From NCBI GenBank assembly GCA_001931875.2, contig MSJH02000623.1:79083-143082 (forward strand): a stretch of 64,000 nt of DNA. The letters are read 5' to 3'. Positions 22,129 through 32,762 of this stretch are shown here, in pieces. The notes below the pieces were generated by a model. That model was not told where the DNA came from and searched no databases. It saw only the letters and a list, made by a program, of their open reading frames with translations. A program made the translations under genes and the position numbers. The DNA is from Byssochlamys sp. IMV 00236. Taxonomy: Eukaryota > Ascomycota > Eurotiomycetes > Eurotiales > Thermoascaceae. Within the stretch, counting starts at the first letter, position 1. Each line of letters begins with the position of its first letter.

Positions 22129-25084
22129 CTTGAAGGAGTTCTAGTTCGATAAAGAGAGAGACCGTTGAAATATGGGACGGAAGCATATATTAGTCGATAA
22201 TGAGAGTTTGATACAACGAGCGTGGTGCGAGAAATATTGAAGCGCGACTCAGATTCATGCAGTTGATCATCCCTGGAGCTACTGTTGGCCGTAATTTATA
22301 CGACAACGGGCTGGCTCCGTTAGGAAAGGGCTATCTTTGGGAAGGAACTTTCAGACGTCAAACAACATGCCCTTCAATTCAAGTAACTGCCAGTTCATCG
22401 CTACATGGTACCTAAGATGGATCTGTACCCAGATTGATAAGAATGATGAAGTATTACCAGACAGGTTTTCTCATTGTTTGCAAGATCGATCTATAGTATT
22501 CAAGCCCAATATGAACGTGCTTGCGACCATGCATACATCTTCTGCGAGGGAACTAATCTCCGGGTCAGAGCTCGATGTTGGTGGATCTGCTCTAGGTAGT
22601 TAGCCAAGAAACACACCGGGGGAGTTGGGAGACTTATAAAAAAAGTTGGTGCCGCTCCCTGAAAGAGGGAACGGCCGTCTCTCTGCATCTTCCACATCGC
22701 TGCTACCGCGTTCCTACAAATGTCGTCGGCAAGTGGCATACTCGACGCATCCACTGGAACTCCCTGTCAAAGGGCAGTCATGACCTGCCGTCATAGAAGA
22801 CTCCAGGCGAATTCCCTTAGGTGTCATTCCCATCACGATATGTCAAGTAATCACCCTACACTCGGAATGACATAGACCGACGAAGGACAACATAACAAGC
22901 TCGCTAGAGCAGACAAACCGAAGTTTTGATCCTCCCGCGAGAGAGGTCCCACTCAAGCGGCCGTTGTGTCAGATCGATTCGCCGTCGACATAGCCGAGGA
23001 AGGTTGACAATGACAAAGAGCGCCCGGAGATAGTGTTACGACATTGAAGGAACCGCCAGTCGAGCTTCCAGCAGGCCATTTTACACCTTTCACATATGGA
23101 GCCCCATAGAATGGCGCCGATTTGCGACACTGATCGGACACAAGCAACGAAGCATGGGCAGTCTGTGAGAGTGGCTCGAGAAACATGAGCAGGGAGCGAT
23201 CGAGCCCTCATTGCCTGTGATCGCGAAGGAGAGCGAACGGCCTCCATACCTCTCGTATTTCTCTTCCAAATCACGCCGAGAATTTTCTGTCTCCCAAACA
23301 CTGTCTGACAGGCAGGAGTCATCCGTATCCTACCATGCCAACCTCTCGAGCTCCAGACCCCGTAAGCTCCTTCCGGGCATCAGGACTGTTGACCTCTCTT
23401 GTTTGTAATACAGTACCTCCAGAGACTAGTTTTTGTTTCCTCTCCCGCAACATGATTGTTTCCGGGAGGGCATCTTGAAGCGGACAAAAAACATCCTCAA
23501 AAACCGCTTCCTTCTCCCCGAAGGGAGGGGTGAATGTGAGAATTCACAATCACCAATATCTGCGCCCGTCGATCAATCCGCAAGCTGAACTTGCGAAGAG
23601 ACGGTTAACACGGCTGATCTGGGCCTCCGATAGAGTTCCAAGTCTGTGGCTGGTGCCGTGACTCGAAGTTGGCTGGCGAGCTTACATCAAAGATGTCTCC
23701 ATTAAGAGGACGAGGTAGAGCAGAGGGACGAAGAACCCAGCTTCCTCGAGGTCGGAAACATGCACGGGATAGCAATCAACTACTAGCAGGCTGCTAGAGG
23801 CAGGAGAATCACAAGACCGCCAGAGGACATTTCTGCCCACTGGTGCTTGCATCATCGACGAATAACGTAGCGACTGGAACTGACAACAAGCCAAAAAATA
23901 TCGACGGCATTCCATAGAGACTACCAGTCGACAAACCGTACCTCAAGGCACGAACACAGAGACCTCGCTACAACTCCCAATTGTAGGCAGCTGGGTACTA
24001 ACAATATGAAGAGTTGATTCCGGCGAGTGGATCTCCATCGCACACTGAGGCCACGATTGTGTGTGGGCAACTATCCAAGAAGGTAAGTCTTTGTTGTGTT
24101 CAACGCTTCAATAGTCGCGATGACGAAGCTGGCATTCAGACCTTGGATCCTAGTGCCTTCGGTAGGAAGATATTGGAGAGCTCCCAAAGGCGACCTCCAA
24201 GTTTAGAGGTGCTCGGCATGCTTCACCTCTGCTCTCTCAGTCATCTCTCAACTTGCAAGCGCATACCAAACGCCCCTGATGATCACTTTCTAATGTCCAG
24301 CTACAGTAAACCGACGCGTGTCTCCTCAGAGACTTGGAACGCATGGTAGACCTTCTTCGAATGCCTATGGTAGGCTCTGGACGCCAAACACCTTTCGCCC
24401 CCAGCAAGGTCCCGAAGGATCTGGCGGTTGCTAGTCGGACATTTGACATATAGACCGCGAAGCTCGTGCCATTTCTGACAGCGGACAGATGAAGTAATTA
24501 GGGTTAGGTGTCCCGACTTTGCCCACCTCGAAAAACCAAGCTCGCACCGTAGGCTTCAAGCGCAGTAGAGACAGGGCTTATTCGAGGTGTATTGATAGTA
24601 TGACTACCAATGTAACAGAGACTGGAGATTTGGGAAGGTGAAACTGTATAAATCGCGCCATCAAGGCAAGAGAGTGGTGGAACAAGAGAGGTTGTTGACA
24701 TGGTGGAAACGGCCGCGTCCGACCGTGTCTTCAAGAGAATGAGTCCAACTGAGAATTGCAACTGGCAGTGATCAATAAAGATGGAGAAGTTCGAGGCAAG
24801 AGGCAGTTCGGCCTCTGTCACGTACGTGTGCTGAGGGCTGTCGTGTGCTGAAGCTCATAAGAAGTCGAGGACAATAGCAGGAGACGAGAAGTAAATATGT
24901 ACGCGACGCGTAGTCACGTGATAAGGACACCGATAGCATCACGTGGAGATAACCTGCTCGAAGATTCTTTGTCAGCAGATTCGCCTTATGACCGCAGAAT
25001 AGAATGAAGAACGCGGCCAGTTAGAAGACACTGGCGTAAAGATATGTCGCCTTGGTACTGATATCCATTAGTTAGGTTATAAGT
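22129..25084. other. 3-kb stretch without a recognisable gene
   Basis: This is the longest internal gap. All frames are broken into pieces of under about 120 codons, and none shows a known motif. Base composition is not unusually AT-rich, so it does not look like simple spacer or heavily RIP-mutated DNA. I saw no terminal inverted repeat, target-site duplication or integrase/transposase motif. Likely contents are the promoters of the chitin deacetylase and rtp1, perhaps a noncoding transcript or an old pseudogene. CACGTG elements cluster at the rtp1 end (24914-24946). Confidence 0.5.
24914..24921. promoter_or_regulatory. TCACGTGA palindrome upstream of rtp1
   Basis: A perfect TCACGTGA lies about 165 bp before the proposed rtp1 ATG. 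A second, one-mismatch site TCACGTGG follows at 24939-24946, and CACGTACGTG lies about 95 bp further upstream. Two CACGTG cores within 33 bp upstream of one gene suggest a real bHLH-factor site; this is inferred from motif spacing only. Confidence 0.45.
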
Positions 25085-28000
25085 ATGGCAGGTTCACGGA
25101 GGATTAGAGAAGCTTTCGAATCTGCGAATGCGTTCCTCTCACCTGTCTTAAATAGAGGCATGTATTCTTGGCAGCCCGCATAAGATCATGGTCAAAGAGC
25201 TAACAGTCTATAAGAGGAGATACAAAAGTCACGCGGCGACTCTCTGGTGCAGATATTGAGCGTAAAGCTATCTGTGGCTTTTGAAGAGGAGAATCAAAGA
25301 AAAGCAGTCATTAACGAGGCTCTATCGCTCCTGGGGCAAATCCATACAGCATTTGCTACTTCCATAGGGAACGATGAACCCGAAACGACAACCGAGACTG
25401 AAGATGTGGCCTTGGAAGATGCAAAACGCCGTAGATTACTTCATGCATTGCTAGATCTCATTTCTCTTGAGGGTGTTTATCCCTCTTTGTCAGGAGGAGT
25501 CGGTATTCCTCTTGAGAAAAGGGTCATTTCTGTCCTTCCTGCAGGGGTGATCGCTAAACAGACTGAGATTCCCGCGGACAGTAAGCCCAGAGATGAAGCA
25601 CTACTACGCCAGATCCTGAAAGTCTTGCGCGACCTGCTTTTTGACGAACGGCCCAGCATACAGCCGATCATCCGGGGTCGTATCTTGAGTGACATAATAA
25701 GCGGTTCTGCTGATCTTGCCTTCAACGCAAGAACGTTGCCTTTACAGGAAAAAGAAGAATTTAGGGATATGTTCCAGAAGGTTATTGACCAGTAAGTTTC
25801 TGTCCCTAAATTTCTCATGACAGCACGTTAATTATAGCGGTAGAACTCCAACGCAGGTCTTGTTGCCAACTTTGACTGCTTTTCTAAGAACGGATACCGC
25901 TCCATGGTTCAAATCCACAATCTCTAGTCATCTATCTGTCATACCTCTGCGGCCGGATGGGGTTCTTCAGACTATGATATTCGTTGCATCTCAGTTTGCG
26001 CCTTCACTTGGCCACGATGCTCAGACGCCATCCTCCGATGGACCTCCCATCACAGTGCAGGCAATCATGCAGACCTCGAAGCTTCTTTCTTCTGTACCAC
26101 AGGGTATGGACCCGGTGGTCTACTTTGAGAACATTTCGCCAAAGCTGTTGGCGTTGTTGGACGGTGAAGATCTGGATTTGAAAAGAACCGCTGCGTACGC
26201 CGTGGGTAGCGGAATCTTAGGGAAAAGAGCATATGGTGCCCCTGGAACCATTGGACATTCAATATTCGCGGAGCCGATTTTCAAGGCTCTCACAGCCGAA
26301 CTTGATGAGGCATCACAGCGATGGATGAGACGTTTCACGGGCCTTGGCGAAGCTTTACCTTGGGACCGAGAACATGAGTCGCCGCGGAAGATTATTGTTG
26401 GAGAGTCTCAGATATTCCTAGGTATCGAGAGACTCAGTACTTTGACGTTGCAACATCCGAATCCTGGTCTTGTGAAGAGACTTCTTCATCCGATTCTGCT
26501 GCCTCTCTGGGGTATGGCATGCTATGCACGGGAGCAAGGAAAGACCGTCTGGCACGAAAAGATCCTGACACTCCTACAAACATTCTTTGGTATGTCCGTG
26601 GGTGTCCTGCCACTGAAAAAGCTCGTCGATAACCTGCTTTGGGACGGTAAACCTACATGGACCTACGGACCTGGTGAAAATGAAGGCATATCGTTGCAAC
26701 AGCGAGGAAAGAGCAACACGCAAGGACTAAATCTAGTCCAATTAGTCGACTCATTAGACTTACGAGCAGACGAATTCGTCAAGCTCTTGGGTTCAGATCC
26801 TCAAAGTGAGGAGAGAACGGCGGACATTTTCTTGTATGTCAGTGAGAGATGGCTGGTGCAACCGTCTACCCACCAGCCGTCTTTGAATCGACTGAAGCTC
26901 CCTCATGAACAAGATGACCCTGAAGCCATAACACAGAAGCTAGTCAGTGCCAAAATAGCTGAGAAGCTACTTGAGAATTTCAAGGACACCCTATCTCGCC
27001 ATCCTTTGCGTGTGCTTGAGCTTGTCAAGCAGCTTATTGAAGGCGAACTTCGAGAATACGAAGCCAAGGAGAACAGAAGGAGAGATACAGATAGTGCAAA
27101 AGCCACACTGGCGTCGCTCTCTAACATCGTCGCTAGAGACCAATCGGCTTCAGACGCGAGCCCGGAGCAAGCAGAAGCTGGAGAATCATTATCAGCTGCA
27201 TTCAGCTTATTATCTACAATTCTCGCGTCGCCTGAATTCTCTGTATCCGAAGCTCTTGTTCCGACACTCCAGAGTATAAAAACACAATTAGATCGCCTCA
27301 CCCCTCACCTACCAGCCTCTCTATCAAAACCGGGAACAACATCCTCCATGCTCTTGGAAATCCATCTATCCTCACCTGAAGAGTTAAAGGAGAATACGAA
27401 GGCGGCACCTTCTCATGTTTCTGATCTCGAAACCCATCGACAAGCCCTGAGCAATCTCAATTCCCCTCTTCCCCCAGTCCAGGCAGAAGGTCTTTCGTTA
27501 CTATCTAATCTCATAACCAAATCATCCCCAGTTCTGGATATTCCTTCAACGCTCTCCTTGCTTTTATCACTTATCATGGATACCTCCGAGTCGGCCGCAA
27601 ATGAAGAATTCATTTATTTGAATGTCATAAAACTTATTGGAGAGCTTGCGTCGAGACATCCTCGAACAGTCGTTAAAACCCTTGTGGAGCGCTACGCTGA
27701 TAGAGAGGAAGAGAGAACTCTCGACCAAAGACTCAAACTCGGAGAAGCGCTTCTACGCACAGTTCAGGATCTGGGAGATGCTCTAGCCGGAGAAACAGCA
27801 AAGATACTCGGAGAGGGCATGATATCTGTTGCTGGCAGACGAAGCCGGAAACCACAAGCTCATCAAGTGCGAAAATCCCAGTTAGAAAAGGAACGAAGGC
27901 AGAAGGAACGTGAAGCGCGGGAATCCGCTATGCCAGCAGGGTGGAGTATATCCACGCCGTCATCTAACAAAGAATCTGGGCCATCCATTTCCGAACTTCA

Positions 28001-28667
28001 GGAAGACGAGGACTCAGATACCGAGACACCAGAACAAGCTGCCCAGTCAGCTAATATCGTCTCTGCCTGGGCTGCCGGAGCAGCTTCAGATGAAGACCCA
28101 GATGATCTACGTGCGCGTGCCTCAGCAATATCCATCCTCGCGACCGCAATCCAAACCAACCTCCTTGGTTTAGGTCCTCAGATCGCCTCTTCCGCTGTTG
28201 ATCTCGCTTTATCCACTCTTTCTTTGGAGCCAGAGCCTGAGAGCGCCATCCTCCGCCGCGGAAGCGTCGTCCTCCTACTTGACCTCATCAAAGCCATTGA
28301 CGAGACGCGTGAGAACAAAGGCTCCAGCGCCCTCGGATTTGGTTTCTCACTTACAGAGAACGCGGGTAGAGCTATTGGCGCTGACCGCGGGAGGACGATA
28401 GGAAATATCCCTCAGATACTTCGTACGCTGCTATTCGTCGAGAGCAGAGAAACTGACAGTATTGTGAGAGGACATATACGCGTTTTGATCGAGAGTCTGG
28501 AGGCATGGATGGAGAAGTCTTTAATGTGGGGTATTGGGGCGCGCGGAGACAGGGACGAGGATGAGGAACCGAGACTGGAGTTAGGCGATAGACTTGCTGG
28601 CTTGTCTATTGATCCGTTAGCAGGACGAGATGGAAGGATGGGTCCCAGGATTGAGGAGATTGAGTAG
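25085..28667 (+). CDS. rtp1: RTP1/Tango6-type RNA polymerase II assembly and nuclear-import factor
   Basis: Two large exons are clear: about 25253-25791 and 25838-28667, joined by a 46-bp intron (GTAAGT..TATAG) that makes DHGRTPTQVLLP. They give 1122 residues of mainly alpha-helical solenoid, ending in an acidic tail. The C-terminal region has paired helical segments (RHPRTVVKTLVERYADREEE and HIRVLIESLEAWMEKSL) of the kind found in the Rtp1 C-terminal domains. In yeast Rtp1 helps bring assembled RNA polymerase II into the nucleus. The first exon is less certain. The best candidate begins at ATG 25085 (MAGSRRIREAFESANAFLSP), but no standard GT donor joins it in frame to the acceptor at 25252; a GC donor or a sequence error is possible. 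Family call is good, 5' end is provisional. Confidence 0.75.
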
Positions 28668-29137
28668 TTTAGCGTTTTCTTTGTGAATTCTTAGAGGACC
28701 CCTCGTTGAATGATCATGGAGGCGGTGCGGACTAGCTATTCAGATGGAAGAGATCGTTTCAATTCAAGGTTGCCCAGCTTTGGTGGTGTTCCTATTGTAC
28801 AGTACTGACAAACCATCCGTTCAAGTTAATATTTGCCCCCAGAAAGCTTTCTACAGAAGACCAACCCTTCTCTCAATGAAACAGGACGCCCAACAATGGG
28901 AAGGAGGAAATTCCAGTACAGACATGGTGAAAGAACAACACCGCTCTCTGTCCGTAAAGTTACAATTTAGGAAGAACAGGATGAAGCAGGGGTATGGCAA
29001 AGAGGCGGCACATGACTCCAAACGCCCAGGTCAGATGGTAAAAGAAGACCATTCAAGACAAACATACAAATGTTCCCAGATTCATTTTCGAGAACGCCAT
29101 ACATGTTGAGGAAGGGTGGTGATTGAGAGATCTTGTA
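28668..29137. other. Convergent intergenic region between rtp1 and dbr1
   Basis: This 470-bp spacer holds the 3' ends of two converging genes. No gene or RNA was recognised; the ~120-codon frame near 28744 looks like chance. Confidence 0.55.
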
Positions 29138-31342
29138 TCACCACTGGCCGGCATAGTGCTGTGGATTACCGTAGCCTTGGCCGCCACGACCTCTTCGGCC
29201 GCGACCACCGCGACCACCACGACCACCGCGACCGCCACCTCTACCTCCCCGTCTACCGAAGGAGTTGTCACGGCCGTGGCCACGGTTGTTGTGGTGGCGG
29301 TTCGAGGTATCTGGGGCAGGACCGGCTGCCATACGGGCGTCCCGTTCCTCCTCCGTCAGATAGAACTTGTTCTCGATACCAAGCATCTCGCAGAACTCGG
29401 CTGTCTGTGGATTGTTGTACTCATGAGGCTGTTCAGAAGTGACCACTGGGATAGCCGGATCATAGAAGGGGGCGGTGGGGACAAAGTTCTCTGGTATGAC
29501 AAGCTTTCCCTTCTGAACAATGTTTTCTTCCACCCACTTTTCTGCCTCGATAATCTGATCTTTATAGAAGAGATCGCCCTTGTTCGGAGGGATCCCAGCG
29601 TAACGATCACCCACGCGTAGATCGTCTGCGAAGACGCGGGTGATTGCGAGCCACTCCTTGTCGTAGTGCAGGCGGAAGGGGCGCTCCTCCTGAACACCAT
29701 CCTGGTCCGAAACTGGGTAGAACTCCGTAAGCTGCAGGAACTCCTGGTTTGGCTCACACTTTCCAAGGGCCAAGAAACGCGTCTCCTTGTTTGTGATGGC
29801 CTCTGGGAAAGGTCCATTCAGTGGAGGCTGAGGCTGCTGAGGACGAGCGAAGCTGGCGGGGAGCTGACGGCGAAGGTCTTCAGAAACCTCATCAACTCCA
29901 TCAACTTGTTGGATCTGGCCTTGTCCAGGAGCTTGAACATCAAGGGGAGGTCCACTGTTTTCGGGAGTACCAAGGTCATCGGACATTTTGACATCTTTCT
30001 TTTCTTCAGCTTCTGCCGAGCCAGGCTTTCCTGCATCGGAAAGATCGTCAAGATCAAGATCGATCTCATCAGAGTTCTTGACAGTGGAGGCTTCAGCTAC
30101 AGTGTTTTCATCCTTGTTGGCACTTTCATCATTTTCATAGCCTGTCTTCTCGATCCCAAGTATCTTCCTGTCGCCGGATTCTTCGTCAGGGTTAACTTTA
30201 CGCCAGGTCTGCTGATAGTTCACCTCTGTGGAGTGAAGAGGAACACCAGCATCTCGCTCTGTGCGTTGACGCTCAATGAAGTGAGCGTTTGCTTCAGCGT
30301 CAGTCTTGGCAGCGACAGCGTGGAAGTTGTTCCAAGCAGAGAGCTGTGCTTTCTCAGCGTGCGGTTTGCCAATGTCTCTGACTGGTTCAGCAGCATGCGC
30401 AGGGCGTTCGATACTAGCTGCATGCTGAAGAGCTGCCTGAGCATTCTTAGCATCGGCAGTAGTATAGCCAGGAGCTATATCATCATGCTGGACAAGTGCT
30501 GCAAACTTGACGTGCAAATGCGCTGAGAACCAATACGCTGGACGTAGACGTTCGAGAACTTCCTTGGCAGCATCGCTGCCGAGTTTCCCGCTGATAGAGT
30601 CCTCACGGAGAAATGGCTTTCTGCGGAAGAGCGCTTGATGATCCCCTGAATATTCGACTCTCTTTGGCCAATCGTGGGAGAGCCCCAAGTCGACTTGAGA
30701 GCGGATTTGGAGAAGCTTCCGCACGTCCAGTTCTCTAACATGGTACGCGGAATGGACCTCCGAGTCATTGTAAGGCAGGCGCTCGAAATGAGGTTTCCGG
30801 TAATCGTAACCCTTGAAGATTCCAGATATGCCTGCGATACGTAACGGTCCACAGCGAAGCACATTGGCCGCACCCAGATAATAGATGTTGGGCGCAACCC
30901 ACCCACCGTGGTAGAGTTCGAACTGATGGTTGTACGCTTCGTGGTTCCCACCGACATAGATAGTTAGATATGGAGCAGTACGTTTTCCACTGTAATACTC
31001 GTGAAAATCACCAATCTGCCTGTATTTTTTGGGAACAGACATTCCATTCATATCATAGGAATTGCGAACGGCCTGAAGGGATATCAGGCTTTTGTCGCCA
31101 GGACGAAATATTTAGAATGACTTACTTGGAAATCACCGCCGATAATGACCAAATCGACACCATCCCAGCCCTTGAGCTTGGCAGCTTCCTGGACTGAGGC
31201 ATAGATGTCATGAAGTTTTCCATGTCCCTATGTATTATATCAGGTCAGTCGAGACTCAACCAAAACACTGGAGACGGAGACAACTTACGCAACCTTCAAG
31301 AGCCACACGCAAGCCAGGGCGTGATGCGTTCACAGGTTCCAT
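29138..31342 (-). CDS. dbr1: Lariat debranching enzyme Dbr1
   Basis: Exons 31342-31289, 31227-31126 and 31072-29138 give 696 residues; introns are 61 and 53 bp. Dbr1 hydrolyses the 2'-5' branch of excised intron lariats in the nucleus, so they can be degraded. The metallophosphoesterase core shows EGCGHG near residue 18, GGDFQ at the exon 2/3 junction, GGNHE (93-97), the family-specific segment GGWVAPNIYYLG, LSHDWP and SAHLHVKF. The debranching C-terminal domain has the characteristic RFLALGKCEPNQEFLQL. A long acidic linker lies between the domains, and the protein ends in an RGG/RG-rich tail, which is absent from the short yeast enzyme. It is transcribed head to head with the RNase P subunit gene. 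Identity is very secure; all joins keep frame. Confidence 0.95.
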
Positions 31343-31771
31343 GATCGGAAGTACTGTTTCCCCGAACTGCACGGAGCTGATTGCCAGGAAGGGGGAAGAT
31401 GGGACGGAAGATAGGACGGAAGATGGGACAAAGTGTGAGAGTAGATGGACAAAATGACCGTTGATGATTTTGAAAGGACACTAGATGGTCCAGAATACAG
31501 TGAACTGCTTCACTCTGAAGAACCAAGGCACTCTGTACTCTCCTAAATAGAGAATCTATTTGGTGCTGCGGGTAGCAGCAGGAGTTGGTGTTGTTGTTGA
31601 AATCAAACAGGAGCTTACTGCGTGGTGAGGTTAGTATTTCTTTCAGCGGGAACACAGAGAAAAGCTCCTCCGCAGAGGGCGAAGGCCGCCGGACGAACTT
31701 GCAACCCTCGCTTTTCTCCATCTTCCATCGACTTTACACGACATACAGGCGGAGACTCTACATTACTCGCC
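31343..31771. promoter_or_regulatory. Shared divergent promoter region of dbr1 and the Rpr2-type gene
   Basis: Only 429 bp separate the two opposite ATG codons, so regulatory sequence is probably shared. A short direct repeat of GATGGGACGGAAGATAGGACG type lies at about 31400-31430. No TATA box is obvious. Confidence 0.5.
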
Positions 31772-32398
31772 ATGGCATTAGCAGAATCAGCTCCGCAACT
31801 GAATTTCCTGCGGGATTCAGCGCAGTTTTTAAGCTCCCAAAGTCCATCCACGTCTGCACATCTCTTGGCGGTGCACAACCGGATTCTTCACGACCAGTTC
31901 AGACCATTAAATTTCCGCCAACATGAAACATTCTGCGGTGCCTGCGGCAGTCTCAGGACACCACATATCACCAAGAAGGTTGAGATCAAAGAGAAGAGCG
32001 CAAAATCCAAGGCCCAAAAGTCCAAGGTTACCAAACCAGCCGGTTCTCAAGATGCTCCTCCAGGGGCCGTCGTCTACAAGTGCTTGCGATGCTACAAACG
32101 GGCGGTACAACCAATCCGCAAACCAGCATCACGAAAGAATATCCAGTCAGTTCCTATAGCTGCTACTGAGCCTGTGGTTTCTTCTACAGCTGCCTCTACA
32201 ATCAAGGCTTCACCCCAGGAGGCTGCAGACGCGGCGACACCCAGTGTTTCCACCAAGACCACGTCTGAAAATGCCAGCAGCAAGAAGAGGGCTAAAGCGA
32301 GGAAGCAAGGCGGACTACAAGCTCTCTTGGCCTCCAAACAGCGCTCACAGACTCAGACGTCCTCGTCCCTCGATCTCTTCGACTTTCTGCAGCAGTAA
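31772..32398 (+). CDS. RNase P/MRP protein subunit of the Rpr2/Rpp21/Snm1 family
   Basis: A single exon of 208 residues starts at the first ATG (MALAESAPQLNFLRDSAQFL); the frame is open further upstream but has no ATG there. The N-terminal half has the helical segment HLLAVHNRILHDQFRPLNFR, followed by a zinc ribbon with two cysteine pairs: C55-x2-C58 (FCGACG) and C104-x2-C107 (YKCLRCYK). That is the Rpr2/Rpp21/Snm1 pattern. These small proteins bind the catalytic RNA of RNase P (5' maturation of tRNA) or the related RNase MRP (rRNA processing). The segment between the pairs is lysine-rich and suited to RNA contact. The C-terminus is low complexity but ends with FDFLQQ. I cannot tell Rpr2 from Snm1 by eye. 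Confidence 0.82.
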   Translation: MALAESAPQLNFLRDSAQFLSSQSPSTSAHLLAVHNRILHDQFRPLNFRQHETFCGACGSLRTPHITKKVEIKEKSAKSKAQKSKVTKPAGSQDAPPGAVVYKCLRCYKRAVQPIRKPASRKNIQSVPIAATEPVVSSTAASTIKASPQEAADAATPSVSTKTTSENASSKKRAKARKQGGLQALLASKQRSQTQTSSSLDLFDFLQQ

Positions 32399-32762
32399 CG
32401 ACTTTCACGTGACTTACTCATTCGGAGTCCAGAACCCGTCCGTTTCCGGTTAGCGCGGGGGTTGCCCGGATGGACGACTGACTAAGTAACTGACCCCGCC
32501 ACAGCGAAGAACCGCGAAAGTTCCCGTCGCTAGTAGATTATTTTTTTTCTAGAGTGACTCTGGGAAGAAGCTTGTGACTGCTCAACACGAGACAATCCTG
32601 CATCATAAGACCTCTAGAAGGGCTCTTTTCTGAGTGGTTAAAAGCATTGCGTTTGCACTTTACACCACTGATCAGAATACATCTATCTACACACCGAAGA
32701 GACACTGAAGGTCACTGCAACGACATACGCTAGATCTACCCCCCACTTTACAATTCGCAATC
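32399..32762. promoter_or_regulatory. Upstream region of zpr1 with a TCACGTGA palindrome
   Basis: This 364-bp spacer carries a perfect TCACGTGA at 32405-32412, only seven bases after the stop of the Rpr2-type gene and about 350 bp before the zpr1 ATG. No RNA gene was seen; a GAGTGGTTAAAAGC string near 32630 resembles a tRNA D arm but has no partner arms. Confidence 0.45.

Noticed and set aside
22129..25084. Possible transposon in the 3-kb gap
   Set aside because: No terminal inverted repeats, target duplication, reverse transcriptase or DDE-type motif could be seen.
29666..30526. 286-codon plus-strand frame inside dbr1
   Set aside because: Shadow of dbr1; the minus-strand frame carries all catalytic motifs.
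32620..32670. GAGTGGTTAAAAGC string resembling a tRNA D arm
   Set aside because: No T loop or acceptor partner nearby; probably chance in the zpr1 leader.
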